Shown here piece by piece: positions 36,041-45,386 of a stretch of DNA of 64,000 bases. This DNA is from Polaribacter haliotis (GTDB lineage Bacteria > Bacteroidota > Bacteroidia > Flavobacteriales > Flavobacteriaceae), in contig NZ_CP061813.1 of NCBI RefSeq assembly GCF_014784055.1, forward strand, positions 2,924,001 through 2,988,000. The letters run 5' to 3'. The position numbers were made by a program, and so were the translations under genes. A model generated the notes under the pieces. That model was not told where the DNA came from, searched no databases, and saw nothing but the letters and a program-made list of their open reading frames with translations. The first letter of the stretch is position 1. Every line of letters begins with the position of its first letter.

Positions 36041-37249
36041 ATGTTTATGACTGAATTAATTGCTGAAGTAGAAAAATTCGTTTACGGTTTATTGAGTGAT
36101 GAATTACATGCAAATTATGTGTATCATAATTTAGCACACACGCAAAGAGTAGTTGAAAAAACGAAAGAGTTAGCAGAGAATTTAGAAATTATAAAAGTTG
36201 AAGCAGATAATCTTGAAATCGCTGCTTGGTTCCATGATGCAGGTTATATAAAAGGATCTGAAAACCATGAAGAAAACAGCGTTATAATTGCGAAAGATTT
36301 TTTGAAAACAAAGAATTTTTCAGAAAATAGAATTAATACTATTTGCCAATTAATTTTAGCAACAAAGATGAATTATCTTCCACAAAATAATTTGGAGGGA
36401 ATTATAAAAGATGCAGATTCATCTCATTTAGCTTCAAAAAGATTTTTTGATTATACTTCTTTATTAAGGAAAGAATGGGAGCTTGGTTTAGGAAAAAAAT
36501 ATTCAAATGAAGAGTGGATTGAATTAAATCTATCTTTTTTAACTCACAAACATAGATATTATTCTGATTTTGCTTTAAAAAATTGGAGTAAAGACAAGGA
36601 GAAAAACTTGGCAAAATTGTTAAAAAACCAAAAGAAACTTAAAAAAGAGAACAAAAAATTTAAACAGAAAAAAGTTGCTTTAGATTTAAAGAAAAATAAA
36701 AGTATTGTTCCAGAACGTGGTGTGGAAACGATGTTTAGAGTTGCTTTAAGAAACCATATTACTTTAAGTGATATTGCAGATACTAAAGCCAATATTTTAC
36801 TTTCTGTAAATGCAATTATTGTCTCATTAGCTTTATCTAATTTATTACCTAAGTTAGATAATCCTTCGAATGCGCATTTGTTAATTCCTACAATTATTTT
36901 TGTTGCATTTACTGTGGTTTCTATGGTTTTGTCTATAATCGCGACAAGACCAAATGTTACTGAAGGAAAGTTTACGAAAGAAGACGTATCTAATCGAAAA
37001 GTAAACTTATTGTTCTTTGGAAATTTCCATCAAATGAAATTGGAAGATTTCGAATGGGGAATCTCGGAAATGATGACAGATAGAGACTATTTATATGGTT
37101 CACTTACTAAAGATTTGTATTTTTTAGGTTTAGTGTTAAATAGAAAATATAAAATATTACGTCTTACTTATACTGTTTTTATGATTGGAATTATTGTAAG
37201 TGTAATTGCCTTTGGGGTTTCTTTTAAATTTAAAGGAATGCCAGTTTAG
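36041..37249 (+). CDS. HD-domain phosphohydrolase fused to a PycTM-type membrane domain
   Basis: The 402-residue product has an N-terminal HD domain (about 10-175): YHNLAHTQRVV (H33), the HD pair in AAWFHDAGY (H65/D66), and KDADSSHL (D124). A very basic linker (about 185-225) follows, then a domain with two or three membrane segments (about 250-300 and 375-395: DTKANILLSVNAIIVSLALSNLLP, IPTIIFVAFTVVSMVLSIIA). The C-terminal part matches DUF5706/PycTM, the membrane effector of Pycsar cyclic-nucleotide antiphage systems. No uridylate or cytidylate cyclase gene is adjacent. HD domains can hydrolyse nucleotides, so the protein could both sense and break down a signal. It is convergent with the GAF gene, with a 4-base overlap. 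Confidence 0.82.
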   Translation: MFMTELIAEVEKFVYGLLSDELHANYVYHNLAHTQRVVEKTKELAENLEIIKVEADNLEIAAWFHDAGYIKGSENHEENSVIIAKDFLKTKNFSENRINTICQLILATKMNYLPQNNLEGIIKDADSSHLASKRFFDYTSLLRKEWELGLGKKYSNEEWIELNLSFLTHKHRYYSDFALKNWSKDKEKNLAKLLKNQKKLKKENKKFKQKKVALDLKKNKSIVPERGVETMFRVALRNHITLSDIADTKANILLSVNAIIVSLALSNLLPKLDNPSNAHLLIPTIIFVAFTVVSMVLSIIATRPNVTEGKFTKEDVSNRKVNLLFFGNFHQMKLEDFEWGISEMMTDRDYLYGSLTKDLYFLGLVLNRKYKILRLTYTVFMIGIIVSVIAFGVSFKFKGMPV

Positions 37250-39633
37250 GCTTCAATTTGTTTTATTAAATCGTTTAGTGTTATTGTTTTCTTTTCATCA
37301 AAATCTTTTTGATAAACAACTTCTACTCTAAGCGCCTTTAAACCAGAAACACCCTGTAAATCTTCTAATTCTAAATACTCAATTTTGCCCAATTGCTTTT
37401 TAGATTGTAAGAAATTTATGTATTTAATATATTCTAAAGCATCTTTATCTTGTGAGTAAATTATTGCAATTTTTCCAGGTTGAGTAATACGTTCTTCAGA
37501 ATTTTTTATGTGAGCTTTGTCAATACGTTTTTTAATAATTTCGTAACGAATATTATAAGCACCATCTACATCGAACTGTTTTTCGTCCATTCGAAATTTA
37601 ATTGCCATGGAATTACTATGCACCAAAACCAAGGAAGCAACTCTTAAGTTATGTTCCATTTTATCTAATAAAGAAAATGCAATATTTTCCATTTCGCACA
37701 TGGTTTGTAATTGCCAAAGGCGAAGGTTGTATAAATAAAGTTCGTCGAACTTTTTATCTTTTGCGATGGATTGTCCAATGTACATGTTAAATTCTACACC
37801 ATCCGTTTTATATCTTTCGAAATAATGAGGAAACATTTGTTGCGCATCTTTTTGTTTCTTGTCTATAAATTTAGATAATTTAAGGTTGATAAGGTTTACA
37901 CTTTTTTCGTAATCTTTACGTTTTTCATAAACGACGTTTAAATTTTCATCTAAACGATTCATATAAATACTTACTTTTTTGGAAAGTGGTTTGTTAATGT
38001 CTTTAATATGCTTAAAAACAGGATATATTTCTCTCTGTAAAAAATCCAGTATATTAATTTCGTCTCCAGCATTTAACTCTTCTTCTACATCTTTTAAAAA
38101 TGTGGAAACACGAAACATTAACTCGTTATAAATTGGAAGTTTTTCAGTTTTACAAGCATCTTTTAAAACAGAAATTGCCAAAGTAAGTTGTGTAATTAGA
38201 TCTTCTCTAATTGCTTGGTTTCTTGCTTCAGAAGAACCTTTAATATCACTTTGTCCATAAAGAGGAAAGACATCGTTAAAAACAATTTCGTCTAATTTTG
38301 CGTTGTCATTTGATTGAGACTCCAAATGATATTTTTGTGCAGCTTGGTAAAAACGCCATTTTACAGAACTGTGAATAGAGGTGTAGTTTTCTTGAATTGT
38401 TGCCTCTAAAACATTCTGTCTTTCTTCTGATGTTCTTTTTACAGCGGCTTCGAAAACAGGTAAAATATCTTTTAATTTGTTAATATTTACCGAGTTTAAA
38501 TCATAAGCTCTTGGAGAAGCGATTTCTAATAAAGCTAAATCGCCACTATTATTAGCTTTAATAGGAATTAGGATAATACTTTGTACACCTGAGTCGTATA
38601 AACTATTGTAAAATGAATTTTTATCAGTGGCTTTACCATATTCTTCTAAATCGGAAATGACAAAAGTTTCGTGGTCTACAAATACTTTTTGAATAATATT
38701 CTGACAGAAATAATCTGATGAACACATTATTTGGTCTTCATTATTTAAAATAATACTATTCGATTTATTAACGACTGTTTCGCATAATTTTCCATTGAAT
38801 TTGTCGAAAATAGAATAGCCCAATTTTAAGTCTCTAATACTATAAAAATCTCGTAAATTATTTTGAAGTCGGAAGATTAAATTATCGCCACCACCTAATA
38901 AATTCGCTTTTATAGAAGACAACATTTCTTCGGAAGTAACATCGAATAAATTGATTATACCAAAGCCTTTAAAAATATAACTATTTGGAGGAAATTTTTC
39001 TTTCCAAAGATCTATGTCATCAAAATTATTTAAAAGTTCTCTAAAATCTTCTTGTGTGATATTAGGAGCGTTTTTAGTAGCTGTAATTTCTGAAAAATCT
39101 GCATTAAAGGTTGCTCTATAATATTTCATTGTTCCAGTTGTTTTGTCTGGAATATCGAAATAAAAAGGTCTTTTAACATCTACATTATAGCCGTAAACAA
39201 AACTTAATATAAAGGTACATGCCATAATATACATGCTTTCTTCTTCGAAATTTCTTACTGTAAATTCATAATTTTCACCTGCATTTTTTATAATGTTTTC
39301 AAAACGAGAGGTAAATTTAAAGGATGTAAAAGAAAAAGGGATACTTACTGCTTTTATTTCGTTATTTAGTAGTGGTTCTGGAAAAAGCGGGTCTAATAAT
39401 AAATTTATTGGTTCGTGATATTTTTCCAATAAAGAATAATCTGAAAAACCATTTATTAGTTCTGGGTATTTCTCTAAAAGAAGAATCATTTCCTTTGCAG
39501 ATGAGTGAAATGGATGGTTTTCGTATTCTTTTTGAGCATATTTTTCAAACACAACAAAAACTTTCTCAAAAGAAATATTTAATTGCAATGGCAATTCTAC
39601 TCCAGAAACTAAACTCGATTCTATTATTTTCAT
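37246..39633 (-). CDS. Large GAF-domain protein of unknown function
   Basis: The 795-residue product lacks a signal peptide or membrane segment. A GAF-like domain lies at about 235-400 (DNLIFRLQNNLRDFYS, FVISDLEEYGKATDKNSFY, SIILIPIKANNSGDLALLEIAS). The N-terminal about 220 residues are a separate alpha/beta part, and the C-terminal about 390 residues are mainly helical, with no cyclase, kinase or diguanylate cyclase motif (no GGDEF, EAL or H-box). I recall similar cytoplasmic GAF proteins as single genes in Flavobacteriia. It is convergent with the HD-PycTM gene. Role likely signalling; the ligand is unknown. Confidence 0.75.
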   Translation of the reverse strand: MKIIESSLVSGVELPLQLNISFEKVFVVFEKYAQKEYENHPFHSSAKEMILLLEKYPELINGFSDYSLLEKYHEPINLLLDPLFPEPLLNNEIKAVSIPFSFTSFKFTSRFENIIKNAGENYEFTVRNFEEESMYIMACTFILSFVYGYNVDVKRPFYFDIPDKTTGTMKYYRATFNADFSEITATKNAPNITQEDFRELLNNFDDIDLWKEKFPPNSYIFKGFGIINLFDVTSEEMLSSIKANLLGGGDNLIFRLQNNLRDFYSIRDLKLGYSIFDKFNGKLCETVVNKSNSIILNNEDQIMCSSDYFCQNIIQKVFVDHETFVISDLEEYGKATDKNSFYNSLYDSGVQSIILIPIKANNSGDLALLEIASPRAYDLNSVNINKLKDILPVFEAAVKRTSEERQNVLEATIQENYTSIHSSVKWRFYQAAQKYHLESQSNDNAKLDEIVFNDVFPLYGQSDIKGSSEARNQAIREDLITQLTLAISVLKDACKTEKLPIYNELMFRVSTFLKDVEEELNAGDEINILDFLQREIYPVFKHIKDINKPLSKKVSIYMNRLDENLNVVYEKRKDYEKSVNLINLKLSKFIDKKQKDAQQMFPHYFERYKTDGVEFNMYIGQSIAKDKKFDELYLYNLRLWQLQTMCEMENIAFSLLDKMEHNLRVASLVLVHSNSMAIKFRMDEKQFDVDGAYNIRYEIIKKRIDKAHIKNSEERITQPGKIAIIYSQDKDALEYIKYINFLQSKKQLGKIEYLELEDLQGVSGLKALRVEVVYQKDFDEKKTITLNDLIKQIEA

Positions 39634-39806
39634 TTTTTCTCTTTTACTCTACTAATTTACAAAATTGTTTATAAATGGTCGTAATTTCTTAATGGTACTT
39701 TCTTTTTATTAAAATTTAGTGGAACAAATATTAATGAGATTGCAACTAATACACAAGTTTTTTAAATAGGGATTTTTATTCCAATCTTAGGGATTGAGTA
39801 AGTGCG

Positions 39807-39880
39807 TTAGGGATTGCAATGGAAATCCTTTTGCCTTTTTTAAGGCAAAAGATTGCAATGGAAAGCCCGCTCGAACGCCC
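39807..39880 (+). ncRNA. Structured intergenic repeat, possibly Flavo-1-like RNA
   Basis: The element reads TTAGGGATTGCAATGGAAATC, then a 10-bp hairpin CTTTTGCCTT (39828-39837)/AAGGCAAAAG (39842-39851) with a 4-base loop, then GATTGCAATGGAAAGCCCGC. The direct repeat GATTGCAATGGAAA flanks the hairpin, and the outer parts GGG/CCC could pair. A second TTAGGGATTG lies 20 bases upstream (39787). This looks like the conserved Flavobacterial RNA motif I know as Flavo-1, but from memory only. Strand is inferred. Confidence 0.5.
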
Positions 39881-39912
39881 AAAAAATTATAAAAATTTGT
39901 TACAAATTGGTT

Positions 39913-41223
39913 TTATTTCTGTCTGAAATAAATAGTAATTGGAACTCCAGAAAAATTGTAGATTTCTCTTAATTTATTCTCGACAAAACGTTTGTAAGGA
40001 TCTCTAACATATTGTGGTAAATTACAGAAAAACGCAAACTGAGGTGTTTGTGTTGGTAATTGCATACAATATTTAATCTTTACGTATTTTCCTTTAATTG
40101 CTGGTGGTGGATAGCTTTTTACGATGTCTAACATGGCATCATTAAACTTGCTCGTCGCAATTTTATTTTTTCTGTTTTCGAAAACTTCAACTGCAGTTTC
40201 TATGGCTTTAAAAATACGTTGTTTCGTTAAAACGGACGTAAATACGATTGGCACATCTGTAAAAGGCTCAATTTGTTTTCGAACCATTGCTTCGAAATCT
40301 CGCATGGTATTGGTTTCTTTCTCTACCAAATCCCATTTATTTATTAAAATAACAACTCCTTTTCTGTTCTTTTCTGCCAACCAAAAGATGTTTTGGTCTT
40401 GTCCTTCGAAACCACGAGTGGCATCTACAACCAGAATAATAACGTCTGCATATTCAATAGAACGTACTGCACGCATAACAGAATAAAATTCTAAATCTTC
40501 TTTTACTTTCGATTTTTTTCTAATTCCTGCAGTGTCGATTAAGTTAAAATCGAAACCAAATCGGTTGTACTTTGTATCGATGGAATCTCTTGTGGTTCCA
40601 GCAATATTGGTTACAATATTTCTGTCTTCCCCAATTAAAGCATTTATAAAAGACGATTTTCCTGCATTTGGTCGCCCAACAACAGCAAATCTTGGTAATT
40701 CCTCTTTTTCTAAATCATTCTCTTCTGGTGCTGGCATTTTTTCTGCCAAAGCATCTAATAAATCTCCAGTTCCACTTCCGTTAATAGAAGAAATGGTGTG
40801 GTAATCGCCCAACCCTAAATTGTAAAACTCTACTGCATCTGCATCACGCATTGCATTATCTACCTTGTTTACTGTAACAAAAATTGGTTTTTTTACTTTA
40901 CGAAGTATTTTTGCAACTTCTGCATCCATAGGAGTTATTCCTTCTTCTACATCGACCACAAAAACGATTAAATCTGCCTCTTCAATGGCAAGATTTACTT
41001 GTTTTCTAATTTCTTCTTCAAAAATATCATCGGAACCAATCGCGTAACCACCAGTGTCTATCACAGAAAATTCCTTTCCATTCCAGTCCGATTTTCCATA
41101 ATGTCTGTCTCTTGTAACTCCGCTTACAGAATCTACAATTGCTTCTCTACGCTGTACTAATCTGTTAAAAAGTGTTGACTTCCCTACATTTGGTCTTCCT
41201 ACAATGGCAACAATGCTATTCAT
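39913..41223 (-). CDS. der: Ribosome-assembly GTPase Der (EngA)
   Basis: I place the start at 41223 ([17 protein letters not shown]); the seven residues upstream add nothing to the family match. The 436-residue product has two G domains: [14 protein letters not shown] and NKVD in the first (about 1-165), [19 protein letters not shown] and NKWD in the second (about 170-345), and a C-terminal KH-like domain. Der is needed for 50S ribosome maturation. A -7 box lies 18 bases before the start. Confidence 0.97.
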   Translation of the reverse strand: MNSIVAIVGRPNVGKSTLFNRLVQRREAIVDSVSGVTRDRHYGKSDWNGKEFSVIDTGGYAIGSDDIFEEEIRKQVNLAIEEADLIVFVVDVEEGITPMDAEVAKILRKVKKPIFVTVNKVDNAMRDADAVEFYNLGLGDYHTISSINGSGTGDLLDALAEKMPAPEENDLEKEELPRFAVVGRPNAGKSSFINALIGEDRNIVTNIAGTTRDSIDTKYNRFGFDFNLIDTAGIRKKSKVKEDLEFYSVMRAVRSIEYADVIILVVDATRGFEGQDQNIFWLAEKNRKGVVILINKWDLVEKETNTMRDFEAMVRKQIEPFTDVPIVFTSVLTKQRIFKAIETAVEVFENRKNKIATSKFNDAMLDIVKSYPPPAIKGKYVKIKYCMQLPTQTPQFAFFCNLPQYVRDPYKRFVENKLREIYNFSGVPITIYFRQK

Positions 41224-41241
41224 CTTAATTGAAATTTTTTG

Positions 41242-41249
41242 CAAAGATA
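41242..41249 (-). promoter_or_regulatory. Putative -7 box of der
   Basis: CAAAGATA on the plus strand reads TATCTTTG on the minus strand, an exact TAnnTTTG, about 18 bases upstream of the der start at 41223. No good -33 element was seen. Confidence 0.45.
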
Positions 41250-41305
41250 CAATTTACTGTATGATAATTAATCGTAATTTTAGACAGTTATAAAATCAGT
41301 TTTTT

Positions 41306-41824
41306 ATGAGTGATAAAAAAACGCTCCTTATTGAAAAAAGAAATAGCGAATTATTTCTAAGACCTCGTTTTTCTATTGATTTAGAAGAAAATGCTGAAGT
41401 TTTATTAAATAGGTTTTCAGATGCATTTAAAAAAGATGATAATCCAATGAGAGGGAATATTGTAGACAGCCATATTTTTATAAATGTTCCACAGAAAGAG
41501 GAGCATTTTTGGTCACCACAATTGCATTTAGAACTTGTAGAAAAAGAAAATAAAGAAACTGAATTAAAAGGTTTATTTGGACCAAAACCTCAAGTTTGGA
41601 CGCTTTTTATGTTCGTACATTTTGTAATAGGAATTTCTTTTTTAGGGTTTTGTGTTTTATTATACACAAGATTGTCTCTAAAAGAATCGCTTGTTTTTCC
41701 TGTAATTATGATGATTGCTTTGCCTCTAATTTGGATATTACTTTATTTTTTAGGGCAAATAGGAAAGGACACAGGGAAATCTCAAATACAAGATTTACAT
41801 GATTTTATGATTGGTATTATTTAA
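41306..41824 (+). CDS. Two-pass membrane protein of unknown function
   Basis: The 172-residue product has a soluble N-terminal part (about 1-95, with LFLRPRFSIDLEENAEVLLNRF and HIFINVPQKEEHFWSPQLHLELV) and two membrane segments (about 98-120 and 129-152). The C-terminus is short and polar. I do not recognise a family. The gene stands alone between der and era, on the opposite strand, in a place where Flavobacteriaceae often have a similar small gene. Confidence 0.7.
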   Translation: MSDKKTLLIEKRNSELFLRPRFSIDLEENAEVLLNRFSDAFKKDDNPMRGNIVDSHIFINVPQKEEHFWSPQLHLELVEKENKETELKGLFGPKPQVWTLFMFVHFVIGISFLGFCVLLYTRLSLKESLVFPVIMMIALPLIWILLYFLGQIGKDTGKSQIQDLHDFMIGII

Positions 41825-41895
41825 AAAAGTACCTTTCATGCTGATAAAATGAAATGTTTGTTTATAGTGAAGTTGAATACTAAAATTACTCTTTA

Positions 41896-42780
41896 TTAAT
41901 TTTGATTATATCCGAAACGTTTCAGTTGACTTTTATCGCTTCGCCAATTTTTATTGACTTTTACATACAATTCTATAAAAACTTTTTTCTCGAAAAATTT
42001 CTCTAAATCCTTTCTCGCTTCAGCGCCAACTCTTTTAATAGCAGAGCCTTTATGACCGATAATAATTCCTTTTTGAGTTTCACGTTCCACCATAATTACA
42101 GAACGAATTCGAACAATATGCTCTTCTTCGGTAAATTCTTCGGTTTCCACTTCTACAGAATATGGAATTTCCTTTTTGTAATGCATTAGAATTTTTTCTC
42201 TAATTTTCTCATTTACAAAAAAGCGTTCTGGTTTGTCTGTTAATTGATCTTTTGGATAAAAAGCAGGCGATTCTGGTAATAATTCCTTTATTTTTTCGAA
42301 AACTTCAGAAACATTAAAACCTTCCAAGGCAGAAATTACAAAAACATCTGCATTTGGGACTTTGTTTTTCCAGTATTCTATTTTTTCTTCCACTTCAACT
42401 TGCGAAGATTTATCAATTTTATTTAATAATAAAATCACAGGAATTTCACTATGAATTATTTTGTTGAAGAAAGCTTCATTTTTTAATTCTTTTTCGCCAA
42501 CTTCTACCATATAAATTAGAATATCTGCGTCATCTAAGGCAGATTTTACGAAATCCATCATCGAAGATTGTAATTCATAGGCAGGTTTTATGATTCCTGG
42601 CGTATCCGAAAACACAATTTGATAATTTTCTTCGTTTACAATTCCTAAAATTCGGTGTCTTGTTGTTTGCGCTTTAGAAGTGATAATAGACAGTTTTTCG
42701 CCTACTAACGCGTTCATTAACGTTGATTTACCAACATTAGGATTTCCAATAATATTTACAAAACCAGCTTTATGTGTCAT
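41896..42780 (-). CDS. era: GTPase Era
   Basis: The 294-residue product has the G domain ([34 protein letters not shown]) and the C-terminal KH domain (IIIGHKGSAIKRVGAEARKDLEKFF). Era binds the 3' end of 16S rRNA and supports 30S assembly. Length is normal. Confidence 0.97.
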   Translation of the reverse strand: MTHKAGFVNIIGNPNVGKSTLMNALVGEKLSIITSKAQTTRHRILGIVNEENYQIVFSDTPGIIKPAYELQSSMMDFVKSALDDADILIYMVEVGEKELKNEAFFNKIIHSEIPVILLLNKIDKSSQVEVEEKIEYWKNKVPNADVFVISALEGFNVSEVFEKIKELLPESPAFYPKDQLTDKPERFFVNEKIREKILMHYKKEIPYSVEVETEEFTEEEHIVRIRSVIMVERETQKGIIIGHKGSAIKRVGAEARKDLEKFFEKKVFIELYVKVNKNWRSDKSQLKRFGYNQN

Positions 42781-42847
42781 ACTGCAAAGATAATTCCTTT
42801 TTACAGTTCATTCAATTTTAGTGTATTAAAAAATAATTAAAATAAAG

Positions 42848-42880
42848 TTTGGTTAGTATTTACATTGTATTGTATATTTG
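42848..42880 (+). promoter_or_regulatory. Promoter of the initiator tRNA gene
   Basis: TTTG at 42848-42851 (-33) and TATATTTG at 42873-42880 (-7) are 21 bases apart, a good fit to the Bacteroidota primary-sigma consensus. Transcription would start near 42887, about 64 bases before the mature tRNA, so a 5' leader needs removal by RNase P. Confidence 0.7.
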
Positions 42881-42950
42881 CAGTCCAATAATTTCGGCGA
42901 TATTATGGCTCGCAAGTTAAAAGCTAAAGTGAAAGAATTGGAAATTACAA

Positions 42951-43023
<73 letters not shown>

Positions 43024-43047
43024 CAAAGCTTAATGCTATTAGAATCA

Positions 43048-43077
43048 ACGGATTGTTTACGAACAATCCGTTTTTTT
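43048..43077 (+). terminator. Terminator after the initiator tRNA
   Basis: ACGGATTGTT (43048-43057) pairs perfectly with AACAATCCGT (43062-43071) around a TACG loop, followed by a run of T to 43077. Confidence 0.92.
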
Positions 43078-43089
43078 ATGTCTTTAAGT

Positions 43090-43705
43090 TTCTTACTTTT
43101 ACGTACCGTAAACGTTTTGCCTTTGAAGATGAATTATTGGATTCAAAAATCTACACAGGAGGAGTAGATATTTCCTCTTGATTTTATACTCATTTTACAA
43201 AAGAAAAAATCATTACCTAAAGATTTGTTTGTTATTTCGAAATTCAGGAACTGGAAAATTTGTAAAGCAAAATTTATAAAAATATACGTATACTAATTAA
43301 AAATTAACAAGGAACTTTTTTTTAACGACTATAGAACAAGCTTTGTTGCAATATGGTTTTAATCCCTATGAAATTAATATTGTTTTGGAAGAAGCTATTT
43401 TTTCAAGACATACAACAAGGAGCAACAACAAAGAAATAGTACATCAACAGCCAACTATTAAAGATACAAATGTTACATCTATTTTAAGTGCTTTTGAATT
43501 GACTTTAGATTTAAAAGCAAATATATTTAACAAAAAATCTTTTATTCAAAATAAGATTCAATATAGGTCTTTTTGAGAAATGGTTAAAAGCGAAAACTTA
43601 TTTCGATAATCCCATCACCTTTATAACAAAGAAATGAATTTTCTAAATGATTAAAAAAAACAAAGATCATTTTAAATTAGGAAAAGAATATGGGATTCAT
43701 TTATT
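43090..43705 (+). pseudogene. Decayed coding sequence between the tRNA and the pectin locus
   Basis: There is no intact gene in about 610 bases. A plus-strand frame near 43095-43193 reads LTFTYRKRFAFEDELLDSKI and then YTGGVDISS before a stop; further short pieces such as FYTHFTKEKIIT follow. A longer frame (43301-43576) includes IEQALLQYGFNPYEINIVLE. After it come pieces EKWLKAKTYFDNPITF and KDHFKLGKEYGIHLF. The composition is like coding DNA but is broken by several stops and frame changes. I do not recognise the family. It marks the border between core genes and the pectin locus. Confidence 0.5.
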
Positions 43706-44626
43706 TTAATTAGTTAAATCGTTTTCTATTAACCAATTTATTAAAGACGAAGTCCAAGACTTACTTGTTCCACTTTTCCCTAAACCAAAACCATGACCTC
43801 CTTTTTCATAAATATGTATTTCAACAGGAATATTATTTACTTTTAACGCTAAATAATACTGTAGACTATTTTCTATAGGTACAGATTTATCATCACTTGC
43901 ATGAACTAGAAATGTTTTTGGTGTTAAAGTGCTAACTCGTTTTTCATTAGAAAATGTTTCTGTATTTTCTTTTGAAGCGAATTTTCCGAGTAAATTAATT
44001 TTGGACCCTTTGTGAGTAATTGAATCTTCCATAGAAATTACTGGATAAATAAGAATTGAAAAATTAATTTTTGAAGTAACATCGTCCTTCATTTTGTAAA
44101 CAGTTTTATTAAATTGTGTAGATAAAGTTGCAGCTAAATGTCCGCCAGCAGAAAAACCAATTACACCAATTTTATTTTTATTTAAATTCCAAATTTCAGC
44201 TTTTCTTCTCACAAAACGAATTGCCTCTTGCGCATCTTGTAAAGGCCCAATTTTCTTATCTTTCATTATAATATTATTAGGCAACCTGTACTTTAATACA
44301 AAAGCTGTAATGCCTAAATTATTTAAAAACTTTGCTACTTTATAGCCTTCTTTGTTTATTGCTAAATGTTTGTAGCCTCCACCAGGAAAAATAACCACAG
44401 AAGTTCCATTTGGTTGTTCTGGTTTAAAAATTGTTATTGTTGGAACAGAAACTTGACTTGTTTTATTTAAAATTGAATCTTTAAATACTTTAATCTCTTT
44501 AAATTCTGAGTTATTAATGGCATTTGGAATTGTTCCATTCCATAGATTAACTTCAATGCTTTGGGCATTACATAAGCTACATACATAAAAAAAAACTACA
44601 TTTACGACCTTTTGTATTTTTTTCAT
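43706..44626 (-). CDS. Alpha/beta hydrolase, probable carbohydrate (pectin) esterase
   Basis: The 306-residue product has a signal peptide (ends near YVCSLCNAQS) and a hydrolase fold with oxyanion FPGGGYKHLA, nucleophile S159 (GFSAGGH), D246 (ASDDKS) and H278 (GGHGFG). This matches BD-FAE/acetyl-xylan-esterase-like enzymes. Placed at the end of the pectin operon, it is probably a pectin or oligomer acetylesterase in the periplasm. It is 4 bases after the CE12 gene. Confidence 0.85.
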   Translation of the reverse strand: MKKIQKVVNVVFFYVCSLCNAQSIEVNLWNGTIPNAINNSEFKEIKVFKDSILNKTSQVSVPTITIFKPEQPNGTSVVIFPGGGYKHLAINKEGYKVAKFLNNLGITAFVLKYRLPNNIIMKDKKIGPLQDAQEAIRFVRRKAEIWNLNKNKIGVIGFSAGGHLAATLSTQFNKTVYKMKDDVTSKINFSILIYPVISMEDSITHKGSKINLLGKFASKENTETFSNEKRVSTLTPKTFLVHASDDKSVPIENSLQYYLALKVNNIPVEIHIYEKGGHGFGLGKSGTSKSWTSSLINWLIENDLTN

Positions 44627-44630
44627 TTCT

Positions 44631-45386
44631 TTAATTTATGATAAAAGCTTTTAAAGAACTTACTTTTTCTTTCAAAGAATTTAGAGCTAATTTTGATACT
44701 TCTGTTGCTCCTAAAATTGATAAGTGCGTATTATCTTCTTTCCCTTTTGGATAATAAGGGATTTCATTTGGTAGATAATGTAAGTGTAATTTTTTAGAAC
44801 CTTCAACCCCATAAGATTCTTCTAATTTTTCTGTTAAATATTGTAGATCGATAAAAGGAACATTATACTCTTTTGCAACTAGCCTAACTTCTCTTGGGTA
44901 TGCACCATGCGTATCTGTAAAAGTACCATACTCGTTAAACCTTCTTCTTACGATAGGAGTAAATAATACAGGAATTGCTTCTTTTTTTCTAGTTTCTTTT
45001 ACAAATTTTATTAGATTGTTTCTATAGGCTGTTTGCGGATTTGTATACCTTTTAGGGTCTTTTATTTTTTGATCATTATGACCAAATTGAATAAAGACAT
45101 AATCTCCTTTTTTTAATTGATTGTAGACTTTGTCCCATCTTTTTTCTGAAATAAAACTTCGTGTACTTCTCCCATTTACGGCATGGTTTTTTACATTAAC
45201 GTTTTTATTTAAAAATGTGGGTAATAATTGGCACCAACCTCTCTCTGGGTTTGTATCTGGGTTTCGTTTATCTGCCATGGTAGAATCTCCAATAGTATAA
45301 ATAGAAACTTGCTGGTTAAGTTGTTCTTCTTTACAAGATTGGAAAACAATTAAAATAAATAAAACAATTATTTTATAGATTTTCAT
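44631..45386 (-). CDS. CE12-type rhamnogalacturonan/pectin acetylesterase (SGNH fold)
   Basis: The 251-residue lipoprotein (signal ends at Cys18) has the SGNH blocks: IGDSTMADK (S35), a Gly in AVNGRSTRSF, FGHNDQK (N104) and DNTHLSILGA (D218/H221). The PERGWCQLLP stretch is typical of CE12 enzymes, which remove acetyl groups from rhamnogalacturonan and homogalacturonan. It overlaps the PL10-CE8 gene by 14 bases. Confidence 0.9.
   Translation of the reverse strand: MKIYKIIVLFILIVFQSCKEEQLNQQVSIYTIGDSTMADKRNPDTNPERGWCQLLPTFLNKNVNVKNHAVNGRSTRSFISEKRWDKVYNQLKKGDYVFIQFGHNDQKIKDPKRYTNPQTAYRNNLIKFVKETRKKEAIPVLFTPIVRRRFNEYGTFTDTHGAYPREVRLVAKEYNVPFIDLQYLTEKLEESYGVEGSKKLHLHYLPNEIPYYPKGKEDNTHLSILGATEVSKLALNSLKEKVSSLKAFIIN

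Noticed and set aside
36041..39633. Full Pycsar operon
   Set aside because: The effector-like domain is present but no nucleotidyl cyclase motif was found in the neighbours, and the GAF gene is convergent, so I do not call a complete system.
43090..43120. Possible fourth 7-2-7 site (TTTACGTACCGTAAACG)
   Set aside because: The heptamers and spacing do not match the TACGTCA pattern and there is no gene start in the right place.
43301..43576. 92-codon frame after the tRNA as an intact gene
   Set aside because: No ATG start, no promoter, no recognisable family, and it is flanked by broken frames, so I treat it as debris.
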